Positions 54,294-64,000 of a DNA stretch of 64,000 nucleotides are shown one piece after another. Both the position numbers and the translations under genes were made by a program. The notes beneath the pieces are model-generated. The model was not told the origin of the DNA and ran no database searches. It saw only the letters and a list, made by a program, of their open reading frames with translations. Every line of letters begins with the position of its first letter. Within the stretch, counting starts at the first letter, position 1. Source of the stretch: Lasiosphaeria ovina (taxonomy: Eukaryota > Ascomycota > Sordariomycetes > Sordariales > Lasiosphaeriaceae); the NCBI GenBank assembly GCA_033439765.1, contig JAULSN010000002.1, positions 2,356,001 to 2,420,000 on the forward strand, given 5' to 3'.

Positions 54294-57200
54294 GCTGCTG
54301 TCTTATTTTGTTCTATTCCCGCTTGGCCTTTCGTCCTTTGATACGTGGTCGTCCGATTCCTCGGGTTACCGGTTACCGCAGTCTCTTGTTGTCAGACCTC
54401 CTGTCGACCCGTCTGTCTCGTCCGGTTTCCTTTTCGTGCGACCTCCTAAGAACTCACCGAGCCGCCAGCCTTGTCGTGATGCTCGATCGTTTCGCAGGAA
54501 TAGCAAGGCAGGTAGTAGTAGGCAGGTAAAGGTAACCTGTCGAGGACCCAAGCACCAGGAAACTGGGGCCGTTTGCGCGCACCCGTCCGAGCAGCTGACC
54601 GACGAGATGATTGTTTGTCCCGCGTGTGTGCGTTGCGTTGCGTGCGTATGTGTTTCGTTGCAAATAACCCTCCTTAATACGGCACAGTTCAGCTTTGTCG
54701 GTATACTAGCAAAGTGGCGAGGGGGAACGAAGAGGTGCCCTGGGGAAATCAAGCTCCCATCTCCTGCGGATTACTCGAAACAACAGCAGCGAAAAAGGCA
54801 AAAGTGTATGCGTGGTTGTTTGTGTGTTTATTATGGGAAGGAAGGAAGCAAGAAAGAAAAAGGAGAAGAAGGAGGGAACATGCCACTTCTTCTTCTGTCC
54901 TGATCTACTAATTCCAAGCGTCAAGAAAAAAACGGCGGCCATGCAATGAACACCCCTCTCTGCCCATCCAATGCAATGCGAAAAGGCATCGCGGCGCGGG
55001 GGAGACAGCCAGACCTCTTCCAGACAGACAGATTGGGCGCAGCTCAGCCCTGCTGGCTGCAACTAAGGGGCGCTAGACCCGATCGAGCGACCGAGAGACG
55101 GTCGGCGGGCATGGGTGGTGCAAGCAAGCGGCGTTTTGCCTCGCCTACACAGTACTGTCGTGCCCTGTCCCGACTCAAAATGCTAATGCTAACATGATAA
55201 AACGGGCCACCGAGGGCTGTAATAAACGAAACGCTCTCTTCTCGTTTGGGCGTGCTAGGCCGCATTGGATCACCGATAATAATCCATCCCCCCAAAGTTT
55301 TACCTATACTATGGATGGTAAATCCCGTTCGTGCTCCGTATACACTCACCGTTGCACCGCCTGCGTGCGGTGCGGTGTGGTCATCACCGAACGCCTTTTT
55401 TCCTCTCGTCTTGTCGACGGGATTCGGAATATAGAGGTAGCCGTTTACCACCACCGCTTTTTTACCGGTGTTCCAGCTTTCTTTCTATACATCCGATGGA
55501 TCCTGGTTTCGCTCATCATGACAATGACGACTGAATGAATTGCTGTGACGATTCACAACAACAAGAACAACAACCCCCGACAACAGCAGCGGCATCGGGA
55601 ATTTAGCTAGCTGGCTGCCTTCCCTGAGGTAATGTAATAAAGTAGGTGGTTACTCAACACGTGCGATGCCTTGTCTTGTCTTGTATCTTTCTATCGTACA
55701 TGTACATGTGCGATGCAATACAAGCAAGCACGACAGCATATTCGCCTATTTAGCTTCCACTCAATCGAGTCTTGTTACGTGTAGCTCGGTGCCCCGTGGT
55801 GTTTTTTGTCCGTTCGTACTACGATACCGAAGCTGCACGGGATGACGAACTGGTTGCGAAACGTGTAGTGGGGAGCATCCAGTATGGAAGGTGATACGGT
55901 ATCCGTACAACACGCCGAACGAACCGACCAGGAACTTCTGTGGTCTATCCAAAGCTCGGCCAGTTCGTCGGTATGTAAGGTAGGGAGTATTTATTCACTG
56001 CCTCGATTCTTCCCCCAATTAAATATTCCGCCACAAACCACATCTTCCAACCATTCCCTGGGACGTGAAGGTGTGTGTGTGAAAGGTAGAAAAGACTCAT
56101 CAAAAACACACGACTTGAGCAGAGTCTGTGCCATGGACGGCTCTCCTCATTGCAGTACATACACAGTATAGCACCACACCACACCACACCACAGCCATCG
56201 ATGACCGAAGTCAGGCCAGCTCGGCTCAGCTCAGCTCAGCTCAGGGCACATTGACAAAAGAAAGGCTGAACCACATCCATCTCCCCCCCACAGCCTCGTC
56301 CGCCCGATCGATTGATCCATGACAGAACATAGGTTGGCAACAAGTGACAAAAGAAGACGAAGAAATTAAAACATAAAGAACCCCCAGCCCCCCCTCCCCT
56401 CCCACCCCTGAGCAGAGATTATCATATTTGCTTCTCTCTTCACCAAAAAAGATGAATGAAGAATTTGGGAAATCAGCGTCTCTTTGAACTAAAGCCCAGA
56501 CACTACTAAGAAAATGGCACACGACAAAAGATTGTGATTAATCGCATTGGTCACTTTTTCTCCAACAAGCACGGACATAAGTGAACATCAACAGGAACAA
56601 GAGACAAAAATGCAAAGGCAAATAAAACTGTTAGCCACTTAAAGATTCCAGGAACGATTTCCGCTGCCGTCTCGAGATTTGTCCTTGTCATCACTCTATC
56701 AGGGTGACATGCCGGGACAGAGAACGGCAGTAAAAGGGGGAAGGAACAGGTACAAAAAAATTCGAATAACAAACAACTGTAAGCCAACCAAACTAGCCCA
56801 CTAACCAACCGGTATAAAAAAGCAAAAGTACCTCCGTGTTAATTATACCAAAATACCCGGAACAAACAAGCACAAACACAAGCACAAGCACAAGTCCACC
56901 ACCTCCCAGTAATAAAAACACCCGTCCAGTCTCAAACCTATGGCTTCGCGTTTCAAAAAGTCGTTCGTTTCAGCCTGTCATGTCTCGTACTCAAAAAACA
57001 TGGAAACTCCAGGAACAAAAAAAAAAAGAAAGAAAAAAAAACCCCCCTCTCAAAGGAAAGGAAAAGCGCAAGGCTAAACAAGTCGTACAAATTCTGGCAG
57101 TCTAGATCAGAAAGGCCATGACCCCCAATGTCCTCGGGCATGGCGAGCACAGTGTCGTCTCGTGTCGTCTCACCTGGGGGTATATGTGCTGATACTGTCT

Positions 57201-57481
57201 TTGGTGAGGGGGGGGTTGGCGAAAATTCTATCGCGATTTGGTTCCTCGACAAAAAGAAAACGCAACAGCACGGAATCTTCTCCAAAGACGGACGCAAGGG
57301 GAAATGTCGCCAAACCGGGAAGAGAGCTCCAAAGAGGGACGGTGGGGGTAAAACGTATATGGGGGTGTTTGGAACACCCCGGAAATCTGACCAAAGCAGA
57401 AGAGAAAGATGTGAACGGAACCCAACCTTGACGGAGAGGAACCATTCTCCAACAAAAGAGGTTCGAGTCTCTTCTTCTTTC
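54294..57481. other. 3.2-kb upstream region of the large Zn2Cys6 gene
   Basis: No gene supported. The first 600 bp are probably leader and promoter. The right part, from about 56900 to 57481, is the 3' side of the next minus-strand gene. Simple repeats: ACACC units near 56172-56192 and CTCAG x4 at 56225-56244. Long spacers like this commonly precede developmental regulators in moulds. Confidence 0.55.
56172..56244 (+). repeat. Two pentanucleotide microsatellites (ACACC and CTCAG)
   Basis: ACACC-type units at 56172-56192, and four CTCAG units at 56225-56244, separated by about 30 bp of unique sequence. Confidence 0.85.
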
Positions 57482-58563
57482 TCAGCGGAACCGGGCCGCA
57501 GTGACGGCAGATCTCTCTTGGATCTGTTGCTCCGTCGAAACGTATAGTCTGTCCAAATAATCCATGGCTTGGGCATCCTTGAGGATCTTGGCAACCTGGA
57601 TGCCAGCCGAAATGAGCTGCAAAATGTTCCGGTCGTCCTTGATGGGGCGGGACTGGTGCTTGGCAGCATGCCGCATCTCCAACGAGTTCTCCAGGATCGT
57701 GACAAGCTGCTTGATCTGGCCGTTGTACAACACCCTGGCGGGGATCCTGCGCTTGGTGGCAAGGCGCTTGAGCAAATACACCCACTCGGTCCATTCACGG
57801 TCCTGGGGGCGTTCGACGGGGCGCATGTCCTGCGTCAGCGGGATCGGGAAGCTGTACTTGGCTACAAAGTCAAAGGCGCACTGCGACAGGCGGTCATTGA
57901 CCTGGCTCAGGACACTATCCTGCTCCTGGACCAAAAGGTTGGTTGGCAGGTGCGGCAAGTCCCGCTCCTGCATGGCAATGTATTCCGGCGGAGGCCGCTT
58001 CAAAAACTGATGCGGACCGTCGAACTCATCGCGGTTGGACGGCCGCCGCTGCTGGGAGCGCGCCTTCCCGTCCGTCCTCCTGTTGTTGCCGTGGCTGTTA
58101 CCCGAGGGCGTCGCTCCGGCCCCGTTGTCTAGCGAGTAATCGGAGAGGCTCGGCGAAATCATGAAATCGTCGACCGAGTCCGAAGGAGAGTACCTCCCTT
58201 GGTGGTCCCAGCCCTGCGAGCTCACGCTGTTCATGCTGAACGGGCCCTGACCGGGTCCCGGACCGGGACTGGTATATGCCGTGCCCATGGTCAGTCGCGG
58301 GTTGTAGGCCGCCGCCGACGGGGGAAAGGCGGCCTCGGCTCCGGCTCGTCCAAACTGGCCACTTCCGTTGCTCCCCATGGATATCGTGGCAGGCAGGTTA
58401 TGCGAAGAATTGTTTCCGGATGTGTACGCCACGCTTGATTGACGACTGAGGTTATTTTGTTGTCCTCGAGGAAGGGTCTTAGCTGGCTGCCATCTTACCT
58501 TTGTGGCCGATAGGGGTTGCTGCCCGTCTCGAAGACGCCATTCTGGTACGTGTCATTGTACAT
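57482..58563 (-). CDS. Unrecognised protein with a strongly structured C-terminal helical domain
   Basis: Two exons (58563..58499, 58445..57482; 53-nt intron) give 342 residues; the start peptide is MYNDTYQNGVFETGSNPYRP. An alternative in-frame acceptor 13 nt away from the minimal SVAYTSG junction would change four residues. Residues 1 to about 135 are Ser/Gly/Asn/Pro-rich and disordered, and a basic patch (GKARSQQRRPSNR) follows. From about 150 a compact, probably well conserved domain appears: PPPEYIAMQERDLPHLPTNL, QVNDRLSQCAFDFVAKYSF, RPQDREWTEWVYLLKRLATK, RRIPARVLYNGQIKQLVTIL, ENSLEMRHAAKHQSRPIKDD, and a final helix ISAGIQVAKILKDAQAMDYL. I do not recognise the family. Basic residues and disorder would fit a nuclear regulator, but no DNA-binding motif is visible, so no function is assigned. 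Confidence 0.75.
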
Positions 58564-61500
58564 TGTACTTTTTTGGGGGGAACTAGTTAGCTGAAGAAAC
58601 GGTCTCGGCCTGGCGGACATGGTTCGGGATTTTGTTCGCACCTGCGCGAAGAGAGCCATGGGTCGTTTGACGCGAGGGCAGAAGTGCGGTAGGCAAAGTC
58701 TGGCTGTGTCATGTTTCCTGGTCCGGGCCGGCTGGAGAATTTTTAAAGACTGGATTCTCGGAGAGCTCCCTCTCACTGGAGTTTTGGCACAGTGAAAATC
58801 ACAGAACACAAAACGGAGAAAGGCAACACCTCCAAAGGGAGAGCCAGGGTGCCAGGTCAGTCCCAACGGCAGTGGGAAGGGGGAGAAAAGTCTGCAGCTG
58901 GGACTTCCTGGGGTACAGGCCACCCAGACCCTTCGACTCCAAGGGGATCCACGCGGCGGCGATAGCCTCACTGGGATGTGTGTCTTTGGGGGATTGCCAG
59001 GTGTGTGTATGGCCCACCAGCAGCGGATTTGACAGTTCGATGGGCGCGTGCAAAGTGGGTTTCTTGCCTTGAACCGATCTTTTGGCTGGAGTGTACTTGT
59101 TCAAACCTGGCGCTTTTTTCTCTTCTCTTCTGGGGTTGAAGTGTCTGTGATCAAATGAGTGCCGAGCAAGAGCTTAAAGGCCAGACCAGACCAGACACGC
59201 GAAGGAGACCATATATGCCCTTTTCACGAGGTTGAGTGGCAAAGTTGGCGATGTTGCAAAAGTAGGCAGCCAGCCAGGCAAGGCAAGCAATGAAGGCAAG
59301 GCAGGACAAGACAAGACCAAACCAGACCACACAGGGCAGCAGTGCGTGTGCAAGTTAAACACGCAACGTACATCGGAGTCGGTCCGCCTCAAACCAGGAG
59401 CTTTGGGGGTGAGGCGTCTGGCCTCAGCAAGAACCCGCATACAGAGGCGGATTCGTGACCTCCGACAGACAGGGGATTGTCAAATGCCAACAAGTCGGGC
59501 GTCGACGGCGAGTTAACCGGGAGCTTGGTGCTCAGGCAGCGGGCGGCGCACAGCAACGCTGATCGCCCACGCAAGGCGGATGACTTGGAACAGAAAGATC
59601 GATGCACGGCCATCCAATGGCCAGCGCCAACGTACTTGGTGAGTAGTGCGGCCCTGAATCCCGTCTTCTGCCGCGAGCCCTTGATCCAGCGCGCACATTT
59701 TCGTCGGCAGAAGATGTGCTGGCCACGACGGCCGAGGCAACGCGGCAAGGCGTCGTTGGGCACAAGTGGAATTGCGAGGACGTAGTGGTAGTGCACATAC
59801 ACACATGCTGTGCCGTAGATTGCGGGCGACGACGGGCCATGATGTGCCGGCTGCCCAATCGCCCCGGCGCCCGCAGAGCCGCGATTGGTGCAGGGAGCGT
59901 GCCTGTTTCTCGGCAGCACTGGTGACGGGCATGGTCCCGCATGGAGGAGCTGGAAGGTTGGGCAGGAATACCTGCAGTACCTGCTGCTTCGCTGGCGAGG
60001 CCCAATTCCTATGATGAGCCCATGCATTGCCCGCACCAATGCCCAATGCACCCCCCAGCCCACTCGAGCCCGTCCGTTTTGGCTCTCTTTGGTGCCTTCT
60101 CTCTTCTTTGGTCTCGCTCGACTTGCCAGTGCCTCTTTGGGGTTTCAACTGCCGTCCCCCTTCTCTCTTTTAAAAGCGCTACGAGGGCCGGATCCGTAGC
60201 CGGCCAACTTGGCTGAAGATTTTGACCCCTTCAACACCGACGGCTTGGCCGACTGTGCGGTGCCGAAGACGGTACCATCCTCGATTTCGATATGAGAATA
60301 ATAATCAAGACTTGCATCGCCCAAGATTCTTTTCCGCGTGCTCTTTCAAAAGTAACCGCCCGCCGCTTTGGATTGGAAAGTTCTCCTCCAGTGTCTGTCT
60401 GGCTTGCTTGCACAGCCGGCTGCAACTCCGCCGCTTCTGTCGTTCCGCAACCCGAACCTGGAAGCTGCCTGCCGCCCGTCTGTTTCATTCCACTTGGTTT
60501 AGGTACCTGTCGACTTGCGGTCCCCCAAAACAACCAGTGCTGCAAGCAAATTCTTGGGGCTTGCCTCGAGCCTTGTCCACCCAGGGAAGGGAGATGTCAT
60601 CGTTCACGGGCTTGACTAGGGAGTTAGACCCGTCGCGGCCGACAAGCGAAAGCTTCGCTCGCGACTGAACGCCGCATTTCACCGTTCCAGCTTCTGTTGC
60701 ACCTCATCGGGGGTTTCGGTCTCGCGGGGTTTCTTTTCATGTCATGTCAAACATCCGGCCAGTTTCCCCCAAGGACTTATCCGGAACTCTCGCCTCAAAC
60801 TTTTCATGAACTGCGTGGGCATATTCTCCGTGGTAAGGTGAGTATGAACGCCGAAGACATTTACCCGGCTAGAGCAACAAAGCGCGAACGATGGCAAGGT
60901 TCCCTCAGCCTTATTGGCGCCCCGGACATATGGCCGCCTAGGGATCGTTCGTTCAAGGGGAGATTTGACGCCGATATACCAGGATAGCTCTCGCCCGGAC
61001 ATGTTCCTAGCTTTGATGAAACCCAAGGTATGTACAAGTACGTCCTCCAGGCTTCGGCTCCTCGGATCTCCGGATGCTCTTGGACCATACTTTCTCTCTT
61101 TGACGCTGGTTGGCTGCCTGGATTCTAACCCCAGGGCTGTATTTCTCAGCCAAACTGGTCCTGTGAAGCGCCTTTAGCCCTGCAAGAAACAATGGAGTCC
61201 GTGGAATGGCGCTGCCCTGTATTGGCAACCGTCGGTCGAGTCTCTTCCCGATGGGTCCATGTCGCCATACCAGATGATCGACTGACGAGGAGACTGCTCC
61301 CCTCGACCAATGGGTCGGCGTCCGCCCCAAGATACACGGGACTCAAAGCACATTTGTCTGTTTTCGGAAATTGGAAGTACAAATTAGACTTCCCACATAC
61401 TTCTAATGCAACGTTCTCTTCCGAAAGGAGAATGTGGCTGCCAGAGCTGGCCGATTCGGGAACATGGCTGAGAATCCATGAAGCAACCCAGGCATCAACC

Positions 61501-64000
61501 TTTGCACAAGCCACAAGGTCTGCGAGGCATCGAGGATGACGAGGCTGTTGTCAACGAGCCCGTCCCTTCCATTGTCGGAGGCTTTCCACGAAACCATACC
61601 CAGCCTCGCCAGAGCGAAACTCGAGGCGGCAGCGGGGGAACCATTGAGACCCTACTGGACCAATATGGCCAAGCCTCGACTGACCCTGGATATGAGGCCG
61701 AAATCTTTTCGGCGAGCTAGGTCCAACCCATTTGCTATACGCCATTGGAAAACGGACATTGCTGACAACTTGAAAATTCACAGGAAGATGCTGGAAGTGG
61801 AGTTACCACTGTTCCAGCTCCTTTTGTCTGCTGATGAGTATGGTTCAGGCGGCGAGTGCGTATTGTGGGGCTGGCCGGCCTCTGCCGAGATATCGGAGCC
61901 AGACTTGTCGGTCAGGGCGGACGAACGCAGACAATTCACGTCTGGCTTCGTCGTTATGATCACACAGAGGAAGCCGGCATCTCACCTCTCAAACCGCCGC
62001 AATGGATTCTACGTTTACCTGGAAGGCCCGTCAGAAGTCTGCCAAGCCTTGTCTCAGATCAATTGAAGATCCGCCAGACTGCCAAATACTGGGCATGATG
62101 CCGAAGAGATGCCGGTGGCAACATGTCCGAGAACCAAGAGCATTCTCGGCATCGGCTCAGGAAACGGTTTCGCAAGCCCTCACCTCGATTTGTTGGAGCT
62201 GAGAATCGAGCAACAGATCCAGGGGCAGGGCGCACTCTTTCATCCTGCAGTGACCAAAGAACCAGGCCAACCGCTTTCGTCAGACTCGAGGCATTGCCAT
62301 CATCGACACCGGCACTTGTCCGCCAGTATTGCTTCTGAAGATGAACCAAACAAGACAAGTCGTCTCCGGTCAACAGCGAGTGCCTTGTACAACCAGTGAG
62401 ACTTATCACAAGGGGCATCGGATAAGTGAAAAGGGGCATCTTGGATGTGTCGACCGCCATCTCTGACGAGCCAACCTTGGTGTACCGGGCAATCCGTCCT
62501 TTTGAAGAAGGGTGGAACCTCGGACAGAACCTAGTCGACGCGTTGCGCCTCGAGATATTGCGGCAACGGCGGATGAGCCAAAGACGGCGACAACCTTTGT
62601 CATGCACGCAACCACACTCGGTCGTCAATTTCGCCCCGAAACCCTTCGTCTTTGAGTAAACGAGGCCCAAGCAGTCTGATCGAGCAAGTTCTCTGTTGCA
62701 GAAGACAGACGATTATGCGAGCACCAGCAATGAGGAGATGCCACACAAGCCGTTGCTTTCGGCATTTCTAAGCCATCATCTCTCTTGTGCCGCATTGACT
62801 CATCGAGCCGCCGATAGAACCCAGGCCTCTGCGAACAAGAAGAGTGAGGCGGCTGCATCTCAAGCGCAGATTCAGCCAAGGAAGCATCGTGTGTTTCCAG
62901 ACATGGTGAGTTGTCGTGGAGTCCATGGATCTTAGCCAGCCGAGTGGCTATTCGAGGCTGCAACGACTAGTCGCCAGCACAAGGCATAGGAACCCTTCTC
63001 GCCCCAGTCGCCCCCATGAACGACCTGGACCATCTTGGCTCTCGCCAATTTTCGCCATAGGCAACGTTGATATCTCTCTCCACTGGCACAGACAGGCAGA
63101 GAGACGGGCAGCCCTAAAAACGATTCAGCTGCTCTCATCTCATGTCTGCATGCCAATTCAGCCAGGCAAAACACGAGCGGCCTTGTCCCACGACTGGCCC
63201 ATCATTGCCATGTCCATCCACACCAGCAAGGACTCGGGAGCTACGTGCTCTGTACGGGGCCAGCCAGCGGCGCTTCGTCCGCATTGGCCGAAGCGGCTGC
63301 TTCCCATGCATGGTCGCAGACCCGCTTGCTGGGCAGCGGTTGGACGGCGGAGGTGAGACAGTCGATGGTCGCTGTTGGGCCCGAGGACCTGCTTGCCCAC
63401 TTTCCTTTGCTCACACGAAGGGAGGGAAGGCAATGGAAGCAGTATTGCGGCTACTGCACTGTGACACGGCATGCTGGCTGGGCGCCGGCATGGACTTTCT
63501 CTCTCAAAGAGAGGCGGAGGCGGTGCTCGCATCGTGATTTGATGTGATGGAAAAGATAATCGTCCATGAGAGTGAGAAGGGTGGGTTCGGGTCTGCCGCG
63601 TAGACCGCTCGCTGCGTGAATGAGTTGCTGCGGAAGGCTCGCTCCATGGAGAGACTGAGAGGGCGGCGCTGCGCTGGACTGGCTGCAGGAGCCGTCCTTC
63701 GTTTGCGGCGCCATCGACGCATTTCCATTTGGCTATTTCGCGCAACACCCGGCGAATAACCTCATGCACTTGTTGATGTGAGCAGGCTGGAAAGTGGGCT
63801 GGGCCATCTGCAATGATGAGTTGGCAAGCCGTCTGCTGCAGCCTATCCCCTGCAAATGTTGCAGGCTAGCGGTCGTCACCACGCATGATAGGCCGGCAGC
63901 TCCCCCTCAGGCCCCGCCAGACCCTCCTCTTCCGTCCGCCGCCCAAAAAGAAGCCGGAAAGCTCGCGGACAGAGAGCGGTGTGCGACCAACCCATGCAAC
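58564..64000. other. 5.4 kb without a supported gene
   Basis: The left 600-700 bp should be the promoter and leader of the gene at 58563. Farther right, open frames occur in all six phases (largest about 224 codons at 59389-60063 on the minus strand; 176 codons at 61536-62066 on the plus strand) but show no domain and no fungal splice pattern joining them. A low-complexity AAGGCA/CAGACC-rich stretch lies at 59180-59340. No terminal repeats, transposase or reverse-transcriptase motifs, tRNA or 5S rRNA could be found by eye. Confidence 0.5.

Noticed and set aside
59389..60148. Minus-strand frames of 157-224 codons in three phases
   Set aside because: All three phases are open at once, which indicates base composition rather than selection; no family resemblance.
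61536..62066. 176-codon plus-strand frame
   Set aside because: Reads somewhat protein-like but has no recognised domain, no start context and no in-frame continuation; kept only as a possibility in the gene-poor block.
1..64000. Dispersed 5S rRNA genes, self-splicing introns, transposases or reverse transcriptase
   Set aside because: Looked for characteristic 5S and RT/transposase motifs by eye on both strands; none found, though a covariance or profile search would be needed to exclude them.

Overview
The window is nuclear DNA from a filamentous ascomycete (Pezizomycotina, most likely Sordariomycetes). The evidence is many short introns (53-171 nt, one of 326 nt) with fungal GTANGT...CTAAC...YAG signals, GC-rich coding exons, and families typical of moulds: Zn(II)2Cys6 regulators, a HET-domain protein, a HeLo-domain protein, a secreted type-B carboxylesterase, and ATG101 (absent from budding yeast). 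No species-level call is possible from the sequence alone.

Layout. 1-2476: 3' part of PAN1 (endocytic actin regulator). 2477-6908: long spacer ending in a pyrimidine-rich leader. 6909-9206: forkhead factor without an FHA domain (Hcm1/Sep1-like). 10922-12039 (-): ATG101, divergent from PEX3 (13034-14818, +). 15685-16463 (-): TRAPP subunit BET5. 17851-20497 (+): CaMKK-like kinase of the SNF1/AMPK-activating group. 21259-22623 (+): secretory Ser/Thr/Pro-rich single-pass membrane protein. 23062-23143: tRNA-Ser(CGA). 23696-25970 (-): calponin-homology protein with a long coiled coil, divergent from a complex I assembly factor (NDUFAF2 type, 26835-27577, +). 28582-30553 (-): conserved-looking protein of unknown function. 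31429-33763 (-): six-exon ABCG half-transporter. 36580-38827 (-): Zn2Cys6 regulator.

41540-50122 has a different character. It carries an intronless HeLo-domain protein fused to a predicted pseudokinase, a secreted carboxylesterase with an extra lectin-like N-terminal region, and a large HET-domain protein. The first and last belong to families that execute or trigger fungal incompatibility cell death, so this stretch is the best candidate for an accessory self/non-self recognition island. After it come a very large polyglutamine-rich Zn2Cys6 regulator (51461-54293, -), an unrecognised two-exon protein (57482-58563, -) and about 5.4 kb in which no convincing gene is visible.

The left two thirds is mostly housekeeping: actin and endocytosis, autophagy, peroxisome biogenesis, ER-Golgi tethering, energy signalling and mitochondrial assembly. 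Exon boundaries were derived by hand from splice signals and reading-frame continuity. The total coding length closes in frame for every spliced model, but alternative sites are possible where stated.
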